From NCBI GenBank assembly GCA_947457715.1, contig CANGXK010000133.1:1-7129 (forward strand): DNA of 7,129 bases, in the 5' to 3' direction. Shown here piece after piece: positions 1 to 5,399 of the stretch. Below the pieces are notes generated by a model, which was given only the letters and a program-made list of their open reading frames with translations, made no database searches and was not told the DNA's origin. The stretch's first letter is position 1; every line of letters begins with the position of its first letter. A program made the translations under genes and the position numbers. This DNA is from Gemmatimonadota bacterium (GTDB lineage: Bacteria; Gemmatimonadota; Gemmatimonadetes; Gemmatimonadales; Gemmatimonadaceae).

Positions 1-74
1 TGCTTCCTGCCCCCTGAAACCCTCCCCCCTGTTCCCTAAGGAGTTACAGTATCTTGCCTATCTGCGCCGCATGG
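1..74. other. Non-coding left edge, no gene seen
   Basis: This stretch lies downstream of the OsmC-like gene and runs to the window edge. On the plus strand it is pyrimidine-rich for about 35 bases, followed by an AAGGAG-like string and a TATCTT hexamer at 50-55. I see no hairpin with a T run that would end the minus-strand unit, and no reading frame I can support. Confidence 0.4.
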
Positions 75-542
75 TCACTCGTACGACCCGTTCAACTCCA
101 GCGCCCACGTGACCGGCATGTTCGGGTCCAGCGAATCGCGCACCGAGCAGTACTTCGTCACCGCCAGCTCGATCGCGCGCTCCGCGTGCACGCGTTCCAC
201 GCCGGCGCCGATGATGTGGTAGACCAGATGGATCTTCGTGATGCGGCCGGGCGTCCCGGAAAAGCGATCGCCCACGACGTCCACCGACATCGCGCTCATC
301 GGCGTGCGGCGCTTGGCAAGAATGTCGACGATGTCGACGCCCGTGCATCCCGCCAGGGCGCAGAGCAGCGTGTCGATGGGCGACGGGCCGGTCTTGCCGC
401 TGGAGTCCATGTGGATGGCGGGGCCGCCGGACAGGCGCACGCCTTCGAACTCATGATCGCCGGCCCACGTGATCTGCACCGTGGCTGGCGGCTTGCCGAC
501 CACCGGACTCGCCGTGGTGTCCTTCAGTTGCTCTTCGCTCAT
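75..542 (-). CDS. OsmC/YhfA-like thiol-dependent peroxide resistance family protein
   Basis: 155-residue cytoplasmic protein of the OsmC/Ohr superfamily. Known members form dimers and use a cysteine pair to reduce organic hydroperoxides; the YhfA-like branch is less well characterised. Seen here: the GPSPIDTLL helix start (52-60), the first conserved cysteine in LAGCTGVD (C66), and the second in KYCSVRDSL (C132). KYCSV, rather than the CPV typical of Ohr and classical OsmC, points to the YhfA-like subgroup. The start is the ATG at 542, because an AGGGAG ribosome site lies 10 bases upstream and family similarity begins soon after. A start at 599 would add 19 residues that look unlike the family. 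The ATG overlaps the TGA of the upstream sulfurtransferase gene (ATGA), so the two are probably co-transcribed and translationally coupled. The substrate is unknown. Confidence 0.88.
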   Translation of the reverse strand: MSEEQLKDTTASPVVGKPPATVQITWAGDHEFEGVRLSGGPAIHMDSSGKTGPSPIDTLLCALAGCTGVDIVDILAKRRTPMSAMSVDVVGDRFSGTPGRITKIHLVYHIIGAGVERVHAERAIELAVTKYCSVRDSLDPNMPVTWALELNGSYE

Positions 543-1447
543 GACGGCTTTTCTCCCTGGCGTATTGGGGCACGGACGGCGTTGCCCCACTCCGTCCACG
601 ACCCATCATAGTTGCGAACCTTCTCGAAGCCCAACAGGTACGTCAGTACGAACCACGTGTGCGAGGAGCGCTCGCCGATCCGGCAATAGGTGACCACGTC
701 GTCGCCGCGTGCGAGTCCGAGTTCGCCTTCGTAAATCGCCCGCAGTTCGGTGGCCGACTTGAACGACCCATCCGCCGCCGCAGCGCGTGCCCACGGAACG
801 CTACGGGCTCCCGGGATGTGTCCGCCCCGCAGTGTGCCCTCCTGCGGATAATCGGGCATGTGCAGCTTCTCGCCGGTGTATTCCTGCGGCGAGCGCACGT
901 CGATCATCGGTTTCCCGGCCTGCATATGCGCGCGCGTGTCATCGATGAAGGCGCGAATCGCGACATCGTTGCGCTCGCGCGCCGTGTAGCCGGTGGGCGG
1001 GAACGACGGCACGTCGGTGGTCGTCGGCCGGTCTTCGGTCAGCCACTTGGCGCGACCGCCGTCGAGTATGACCGCGTTGTCGAAACCGAACAGCTGGAAT
1101 ACCCAGAACGCGTAGGTGGCCCACCAGTTGTTCTTGTCGCCGTAGAACACGACCGTCGTGCTGTCGTCGATGCCCTTGGCGCGCAGCAACGACTCGAACG
1201 CGGCGCGCGCGATATAGTCACGTTCGACCTGATCGTTGAGGTCGATATGCCAGTCAAGCTTCTGGGCGCCCGGAATGTGCTCCACGCTGTATAGGAGCAC
1301 GTCCTCGTTGCACTCGAGCAGGCGCAGCGACGGGTGATCGAGATGCGCCGCCAGCCAGTTGGTGCTGACGAGGCGCTCCGGGTGCGCAAAGTCTTTGGTG
1401 GCGACGAGCGGATCCGGGGTATCGGGCAGGGCAGAGATTGGTGACAT
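539..1447 (-). CDS. Two-domain rhodanese-type sulfurtransferase (CysA2/SseA-like)
   Basis: 302-residue protein with two rhodanese domains, about 25-142 and 160-295. Rhodaneses move a sulfane sulfur from a donor such as thiosulfate or 3-mercaptopyruvate to a thiol or cyanide acceptor through a persulfide on one cysteine. The active-site loop in the second domain is CRIGERSS, with catalytic C255. The matching loop of the first domain, FYGDKNNWW (101-109), has no cysteine, as is normal for the inactive domain. The loop [20 protein letters not shown] and the DGSWTEWGN tail match what I recall of mycobacterial CysA2/CysA3 thiosulfate sulfurtransferases. There is no signal peptide, so it is likely cytoplasmic. 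It is the first gene of a pair with the OsmC-like gene (4-base ATGA overlap) and is divergent from the RMD1-like gene. No strong ribosome site precedes the ATG at 1447, which may mean a leaderless message. True donor and acceptor cannot be read from sequence. Confidence 0.92.
   Translation of the reverse strand: MSPISALPDTPDPLVATKDFAHPERLVSTNWLAAHLDHPSLRLLECNEDVLLYSVEHIPGAQKLDWHIDLNDQVERDYIARAAFESLLRAKGIDDSTTVVFYGDKNNWWATYAFWVFQLFGFDNAVILDGGRAKWLTEDRPTTTDVPSFPPTGYTARERNDVAIRAFIDDTRAHMQAGKPMIDVRSPQEYTGEKLHMPDYPQEGTLRGGHIPGARSVPWARAAAADGSFKSATELRAIYEGELGLARGDDVVTYCRIGERSSHTWFVLTYLLGFEKVRNYDGSWTEWGNAVRAPIRQGEKPS
553..558 (-). promoter_or_regulatory. Ribosome binding site of the OsmC-like gene
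   Basis: AGGGAG on the minus strand, 10 bases before the ATG at 542 and inside the last codons of the sulfurtransferase gene. It decides the start in favour of 542 over 599 and fits reinitiation at the ATGA overlap. Confidence 0.6.
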
Positions 1448-1453
1448 GCCTGC

Positions 1454-1459
1454 ACGCTA
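1454..1459 (-). promoter_or_regulatory. Possible -10 element of the sulfurtransferase gene (leaderless)
   Basis: TAGCGT on the minus strand fits the TAnnnT pattern and ends 6 bases before the ATG at 1447. Transcription would then begin at or near the start codon. No convincing -35 is visible 16-18 bases further up. This rests on position and a short pattern only. Confidence 0.25.
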
Positions 1460-1510
1460 GCGACTTGAGGCTGGGGGGGCGAGGGCAGATCGCGGGCAGT
1501 CCGAATGCGC

Positions 1511-1516
1511 TAGATT
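1511..1516 (+). promoter_or_regulatory. Possible -10 element of the RMD1-like gene (leaderless)
   Basis: TAGATT on the plus strand fits TAnnnT and ends 5 bases before the ATG at 1522, mirroring the TAGCGT hexamer of the divergent gene. No good -35 is visible and there is no Shine-Dalgarno sequence before 1522, which fits a leaderless message. Short pattern, modest support. Confidence 0.3.
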
Positions 1517-1521
1517 CTGGT

Positions 1522-2625
1522 ATGCTCACCGTCCTCGGATCCGCCATCGCGTATCGGCTGTTTGACGTGGGATACGCCATCGACCTCGACCGGGCGCTGG
1601 CCCTGCTGTCGACCAGCGCGCCCGAGCGGGTACGTCCGATGCACGGCGAGGGGCAGGCCCTGCAGATCAGCAATCCGCCCGTCACGGTGTCGCTCGGCAG
1701 CGATGTCCTGCTGGTCGAGGACACCGCTCATGTCGTGGAGCTGTCGGCCCGGATCTTCGACTTCGGGGTGGTGTCGATCCGCGTGCGGGTGCGGACGACC
1801 GGCGCCTGCTCCTGGGAAGAGTTCACGGCGTTCGGCCAGCGACTCGAGCACCACCCCGGGATCACCGCGTTGGTGCACGCGCAGCTGAAGGTGCTTGGCG
1901 AGCGCATGCAGCCGGCCATCGACCGGCCGGCCGTCGCCGACGTCCATGAGGACTACACGGTCTTTCGCGTCACGCGGATCACCGACGAACATGGCACCCC
2001 GTTGTCGGCGGCGGCGCTCGCCTCGCTGGATGTCGTCCCGCTGTTGCTCAACGAAACCCGCCCGCTCAGCGCCGAGGCCCGGCGCGAGCTGCTGCCGCAT
2101 CGGTTCACCTACTACGGTGATGACCTCGCCCTGCTGACCTGGGAGAACGCCCTCGTGGTGGAGCCGCGCGAGGAGGACACCGACCTGCAGTACATCCTCG
2201 AGTTCGCGAATGCGCAGCTGCTCGAACTGCGCTACTACGACGCCCAGCTCGACGCGGAACTGCCCCGGCTCTACGATGCGATCGAAGCGGCGCGCGCGCG
2301 GCGATCGGTGTTTCCCGGCCGCCGGTTCGCTGCCCTCCTGTCACGCCTGCAGGCGCAGGTGGCCGATTCCACGGAGCTGGTGGAACGCGTGGAGAACGCG
2401 CTCAAGGTCACCGATGACGTATATCTGGCGCGTGTGTATTCCGCCGCACTCGAGTTGTTCCGCGGGCGAGCCTGGCGCGCCGGGATCGATCGCAAGCTGG
2501 CGATTCTGCGCGATACCTACGCCATGCTGAACAGCGAGGCGATGGCACTGCGGAGCGAGACACTGGAGATGGCCATCGTGTTGTTGATCGTCGCCGAGAT
2601 CGTGATGGCACTCCTGCGGGACTGA
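1522..2625 (+). CDS. RMD1/DUF155-like family protein with C-terminal membrane anchor
   Basis: 367-residue protein that looks like the RMD1/DUF155 family, known from yeast Rmd1, mitochondrial RMND1 and scattered bacteria; the bacterial role is unknown. The family pattern is an N-terminal alpha/beta region with an 'FGVV'-type strand, a helical middle and one C-terminal membrane helix. Seen here: IFDFGVVSIRV at about 79-89, a 'tDLQYILEFANAQLLELRYYD' type helix at about 235-255, coiled helices at about 280-335, and LEMAIVLLIVAEIVMALL at about 348-365, a single hydrophobic helix at the extreme C terminus. The start at 1522 is preferred because the hydrophobic/RLF segment follows directly. An upstream ATG at 1438 would overlap the divergent gene and add 28 atypical residues. 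The N-terminal half is diverged, so the family call rests mainly on the C-terminal third. It stands alone, convergent with htpX 37 bases away. Confidence 0.6.
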   Translation: MLTVLGSAIAYRLFDVGYAIDLDRALALLSTSAPERVRPMHGEGQALQISNPPVTVSLGSDVLLVEDTAHVVELSARIFDFGVVSIRVRVRTTGACSWEEFTAFGQRLEHHPGITALVHAQLKVLGERMQPAIDRPAVADVHEDYTVFRVTRITDEHGTPLSAAALASLDVVPLLLNETRPLSAEARRELLPHRFTYYGDDLALLTWENALVVEPREEDTDLQYILEFANAQLLELRYYDAQLDAELPRLYDAIEAARARRSVFPGRRFAALLSRLQAQVADSTELVERVENALKVTDDVYLARVYSAALELFRGRAWRAGIDRKLAILRDTYAMLNSEAMALRSETLEMAIVLLIVAEIVMALLRD

Positions 2626-2662
2626 GTCGCTCCCCGCGCGAATCAATCCCGCCCGCAACTGC

Positions 2663-3502
2663 TTATCCCCGACTGAGCTGTTGCAGTGCCTCGACTCGGT
2701 CAGCCGTCGAAGGGTGCGTGCTGAACAACTTGCTGGCGCCGCGCATGCTGAAGGCGGCCAGCGGATTCACGATTGCCAGCGGCGCCGCGCTCGGCGACAC
2801 GTGCATCGGAATGCGTCGCGCACCGTTCTCCAGCTTCGTCAGCGCACTGGCCAGCGACAACGGACGGCCGCTGATCTCAGCACCCACGGCGTCGGCCTTG
2901 AACTCCCGCTGACGGCTGATGGCGAACTGGATCAGCATTGCCGCGATCGGTGCCACGATCAGCATGGCGATACCGGCGATCGGATGGCTGTCCTCGTCGT
3001 CGCTGCGGCCGCCGAAAAAGAACGCGAACTGCGCGAGGTTGCTGATCGCGCCCGCCATGGTCGCCGCGATCGTCTGCAAGAGCATGTCGCGGTTCTTGAT
3101 GTGCGCGAGCTCGTGCGCGATCACGCCTTCCAGTTCGTCCTTCGTGAGTGTGCGCATGATGCCCTGCGTCACGCAGACCACCGAATGCTCCGGATTGCGG
3201 CCGGTGGCGAACGCGTTGGCCTGCTCCTGTGGAGCGATGGCGACCGTCGGCATGGGCAATCCGGCGCGCTGGCGCAGCCGGTCCACCATTTCATAGAGAT
3301 CGGGCGCCTCGGCGGGTGTGACCACCTTCGCGCCATACGCGCGCAGCACCATGCCCGACGAGCCCCAGTACATGAAGAGGTTCATCGCGGCCGACATCAG
3401 CAGGGCAATGCTCGCTCCCGTTCCGCCGCCGAGCGACTGCCCGATGGCGACGACGAGGGCGGTGAGCCCCGCCATGAGTACGAACACCTTGACGTTATTC
3501 AT
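2663..3502 (-). CDS. htpX: Membrane zinc metalloprotease HtpX (M48 family)
   Basis: 279-residue inner-membrane zinc endopeptidase. HtpX is known to cleave misfolded membrane proteins, working alongside FtsH in membrane quality control. Seen here: two N-terminal hydrophobic segments (about 5-24 and 29-50); the zinc-binding HELAH (H130, E131, H134) in VIAHELAHIKNRD; two further hydrophobic segments (about 143-164 and 175-196); and the SRQREFKADAVGAE motif, where E200 supplies the third zinc ligand. The C-terminal STHPSTADRVEAL signature (261-273) is also present. Length is close to the usual 280-295 residues. ATG at 3502 is chosen because MNNVKVF is directly followed by the first membrane helix; the further upstream TTG at 3541 lies in the T run of a terminator. 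No promoter or strong ribosome site is visible in the 37 bases between that terminator and the start. Confidence 0.95.
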   Translation of the reverse strand: MNNVKVFVLMAGLTALVVAIGQSLGGGTGASIALLMSAAMNLFMYWGSSGMVLRAYGAKVVTPAEAPDLYEMVDRLRQRAGLPMPTVAIAPQEQANAFATGRNPEHSVVCVTQGIMRTLTKDELEGVIAHELAHIKNRDMLLQTIAATMAGAISNLAQFAFFFGGRSDDEDSHPIAGIAMLIVAPIAAMLIQFAISRQREFKADAVGAEISGRPLSLASALTKLENGARRIPMHVSPSAAPLAIVNPLAAFSMRGASKLFSTHPSTADRVEALQQLSRG

Positions 3503-3539
3503 CTGCGGTTCTGTTGGGTCGGTTTTGAGTGTGTGCCAC

Positions 3540-3565
3540 AAAAAGGGCGAGACTCAGTCTCGCCC
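3540..3565 (-). terminator. Rho-independent terminator after the HNH gene
   Basis: On the minus strand GGGCGAGAC, loop TGA, GTCTCGCCC forms a perfect 9-base-pair GC-rich stem (3565 to 3545), followed at once by TTTTT (3544-3540). It begins 16 bases after the HNH stop codon. The plus-strand reading has no T run after the stem, so it acts in one direction. It also lies only 37 bases before the htpX start. Confidence 0.88.
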
Positions 3566-3581
3566 AATGCCATCGTCCCGG

Positions 3582-4016
3582 CTACGTCCCCTTGGGGTCC
3601 TGCTGTCTGGTCGGTGCGGTACGGGATGGTGCGTCCTCGAACTGCTGCAAGATATTCGCGATGGCCTCAGAGCTGCGCAGCCCTCGGACCCCCTCCACGA
3701 GCTCCGTTGAGGCCATCACTACGCCCCGGCGCGCAAGCTCCTCGGCCACCGCTTTCAAATGCCTTGCGTGTACATACCGCGCCAGCTGAAAGAAGTTCCG
3801 CCGGGCCTCGGGCGACTCGGCCAGAAAGGGCGCCAGCGCACGGCCCGCCTTGGCCGTGTTGCAGCCCCTACAGGCGGTCACTACGTTGCCGGGAGACCCG
3901 TCGCCTCCGCGCATCCGCGGCTGGACGTGGTCGACGCTCAGAGCCTCCAGTTCGTGCACGAGTCCGCAGTACACGCAGCGGTATTCGTCCCGTGCGAAGA
4001 TCTCGAAGCGGTTCAC
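3582..4016 (-). CDS. HNH endonuclease family protein
   Basis: 144-residue protein if started at GTG 4016. HNH domains are metal-dependent nucleases with a beta-beta-alpha fold; small stand-alone ones have many roles, and this one's is unknown. Seen here: RDEYRCVYCG with C14 and C17, SVDHVQP with D29 and the catalytic H30, GGDGSPGNVV with N44, and CRGCN with C49, C52 and N53. The two cysteine pairs form the structural zinc site. The region after about 60 is helical, with no recognised domain. The reading frame stays open up to a GTG at 4154, but that stretch has a weaker codon bias, contains an AGG AGG pair that is more likely a ribosome site, and overlaps the divergent gene at 4071; I therefore prefer 4016. 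GTG 4016 overlaps the stop of a six-codon open frame. A strong terminator follows the gene. Confidence 0.82.
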   Translation of the reverse strand: MNRFEIFARDEYRCVYCGLVHELEALSVDHVQPRMRGGDGSPGNVVTACRGCNTAKAGRALAPFLAESPEARRNFFQLARYVHARHLKAVAEELARRGVVMASTELVEGVRGLRSSEAIANILQQFEDAPSRTAPTRQQDPKGT

Positions 4017-4033
4017 CCGGTTCTGCCTGTCAT
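4013..4033 (-). other. Six-codon open frame overlapping the HNH start
   Basis: An AGGAGG at 4043-4038 (minus strand) is followed after 4 bases by ATG and six codons (MTGRTG). The TGA then overlaps the HNH GTG start as GTGA. AGGAGG is 21 bases from the GTG, too far to serve it directly. This could be a mini-cistron that brings ribosomes to the HNH start. Alternatively it is the real N terminus put out of frame by one base: one extra G in the GGG run at 4018-4016 would join the two frames. Confidence 0.4.
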
Positions 4034-4070
4034 CACTCCTCCTGTGAATCTCCCGGATCGCGGTCGTCGG

Positions 4071-4355
4071 ATGATCTTTGATCAGCTGACCAGGTTCCTC
4101 GACACCGAGGAAAGCACGGTGACCCCCGATGACCTTCCGCCCCGTCTTACCCACAAAGCCCTCGAGGGCCTGCGCATGTCGCGTTCCCGTGAACGGATCC
4201 TGAACAATCTCGAAGAGATGTACCGCGAAGCGTTCGATCGTGCCAAGGAAACGGCCGATCCCTCCGCGATGGCGTCGCTCGACTTCGCCTATCGCCGTGA
4301 ACAGCTGTACTTCGAGATACTGCTCGACGTGCGGGACGCGATCGAGAAGAAGTAG
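4071..4355 (+). CDS. Small helical protein of unknown function
   Basis: 94-residue acidic/basic, mostly helical protein that I do not recognise. It opens with a short hydrophobic-acidic stretch (MIFDQLTRFLDTEE), then a proline turn (DLPPRLTHKALEGLRMSRSR at about 21-40), then two probable long helices (about 40-61 and 68-94) rich in E, R, K and L and ending in EKK. There is no signal peptide, membrane helix, cysteine or metal motif. Codon third positions are strongly G/C throughout, which supports real coding from 4071. An internal ATG at 4176 would drop the first 35 residues. It is divergent from the HNH gene (54 bases between starts) and its stop is 18 bases from the end of the convergent cytochrome gene. 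No clear Shine-Dalgarno or promoter precedes it. A coiled-coil or adaptor role is only a guess. Confidence 0.65.
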   Translation: MIFDQLTRFLDTEESTVTPDDLPPRLTHKALEGLRMSRSRERILNNLEEMYREAFDRAKETADPSAMASLDFAYRREQLYFEILLDVRDAIEKK

Positions 4356-4373
4356 GGGCGTCTGCCCGGTCGC

Positions 4374-5399
4374 TCAGCGCTTCGGCGCCAGCGACCCCGC
4401 GTACGCGGCCAGCGCGACCATGTCAGGCACTGTCAGCTTCTCCACGACGGGCACCATGGTCGCGCTGGCGGCGTCGTGTCGGGCCCCGGTGCGGAAGTTG
4501 ATCAGTTGCCGCAACAGGTTCGACGGCGAGCGTCCGGCGATCGGCGGCACGGCGTCTTTGCCGAGCAGGTCGGCACCGTGGCACGCCATGCACGACGTCG
4601 CGGGTCCGGCTGGGCCGCGCGTGGCGAGCCGGCGTCCGCGCGCGATGCTCCCGACCGGAACGTACGTGATGTACGGCACGCCGGGATCGCGCAGTTCATG
4701 CCGCGCAAACGTTTCCGGCACCTCGATCAGGCGACCGTCAATCGGTTCGGTGCCCGCGTCGGCGTAGGCGTACAGCATGCCTTCGATGCGCGTCCTGGGG
4801 ACCTGACGCACTTCCACGACACGATTGCGGCGGCTGAGCGTGAGCGTCTCGAAGTAGCGTGCCGCCGACACGACATCGGAATCGGCCACCCACTTGGCCA
4901 CCGTGTGCATGCTGTTGGTGTTGACAGCCGGATTGGCCGACAGTCGCGTGCCGTTCTTGAACGCCGCCACCTGCCGGATGGTGTACTCCGCCGGCAATCC
5001 CGCCAGCGTGCCATTCTCAGGGCGCCCCTGGCCGTCCGGCAGATGGCAGAATCCGCACGCGCGGGCATTCGGTGCCACGCCGTACTGCACCGACGGTGGC
5101 ATGGGGGCATGCGCTGCTGGAAACCAATCGGGAATGTCGAAGCCGTTGGCGACCTGCTTCATGGTGTAGCGGCGCGTGGAGTTCGGCACGCGGTGCAGCA
5201 CCACGCTGTCGGGCGTGGGGGCTGGGCTCTTTGCGGGCGTGGGGGCTGCGCTCTTTGCGGGCGTGGGCGGGGTCGGAAAGGCCCAAGTCGGCACCTCGAA
5301 TACAGCCCGCGCGGATTGCGCCCCGAGGGACGCGTTGGCGGATAGCGCGAGGGTGAACAGCGCAGTCGTGCCCACGGTGATCGTTACACGGCACATCAT
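4374..5399 (-). CDS. Periplasmic diheme cytochrome c (c4-like)
   Basis: 341-residue exported diheme cytochrome c that should carry electrons in the periplasm, as cytochromes c4 do. Seen here: a Sec signal peptide (about 1-27, hydrophobic TTALFTLALSA); a Pro/Ala/Lys/Ser linker (about 41-65) built from a repeated PTPAKS; heme site 1 CGFCH (C115-H119); and heme site 2 CMACH (C270-H274). M164 (SMHTVAKW) and M315 (TMVPVVEKL) sit where c4-type domains put their axial methionines. The segment TEPIDGRLIEVPE (217-229) and the RDPGVPYITYVPVGSIARG stretch are typical of a diheme subfamily I have seen in environmental Gram-negatives, so the 155-residue heme-to-heme spacing is an insert between domains, not damage. 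The ATG at 5399 overlaps the TGA of the upstream cyanophycinase-like gene (ATGA), so both are probably one unit. The redox partner is unknown. Confidence 0.9.
   Translation of the reverse strand: MMCRVTITVGTTALFTLALSANASLGAQSARAVFEVPTWAFPTPPTPAKSAAPTPAKSPAPTPDSVVLHRVPNSTRRYTMKQVANGFDIPDWFPAAHAPMPPSVQYGVAPNARACGFCHLPDGQGRPENGTLAGLPAEYTIRQVAAFKNGTRLSANPAVNTNSMHTVAKWVADSDVVSAARYFETLTLSRRNRVVEVRQVPRTRIEGMLYAYADAGTEPIDGRLIEVPETFARHELRDPGVPYITYVPVGSIARGRRLATRGPAGPATSCMACHGADLLGKDAVPPIAGRSPSNLLRQLINFRTGARHDAASATMVPVVEKLTVPDMVALAAYAGSLAPKR
5211..5270. repeat. 24-base tandem repeat coding the cytochrome linker
   Basis: Two 24-base copies (5211-5234 and 5235-5258) differ at one base (5225 G, 5249 C). 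They are followed by a partial third copy from 5259. Because 24 is a multiple of three, copy changes keep frame; each copy encodes eight residues of the PTPAKS(A/P)A type. The linker lies between the signal peptide and the first heme domain. Confidence 0.85.

Noticed and set aside
40..60. TATCTT at 50-55 with upstream AAGGAG on the plus strand
   Set aside because: It would point a promoter or start into the antisense side of the OsmC-like gene, and no supported plus-strand gene follows.
2614..2640. Possible GCGGG/CCCGC stem after the RMD1-like gene
   Set aside because: Five base pairs with a large loop and no T tract; expected by chance at this GC content.
3503..3541. TTG start at 3541 for htpX
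   Set aside because: The TTG lies in the terminator's T run, and the 13 added residues do not resemble HtpX, which begins right before its first membrane helix.
2681..4081. 466-codon plus-strand open frame opposite htpX and the HNH gene
   Set aside because: It is rich in Arg, His and Gln with no domain pattern, lies fully antisense to two well-supported genes, and is typical of mirror frames in GC-rich DNA.
4017..4154. Extended HNH N terminus from GTG 4154
   Set aside because: The extra 46 codons have weaker G/C third positions, include an AGG AGG that reads better as a ribosome site, and overlap the divergent gene's start.
4356..4367. GGGC-GTCT-GCCC hairpin between the convergent 94-residue and cytochrome genes
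   Set aside because: The stem is only 4 base pairs with no T run on either strand; too weak to call a terminator.
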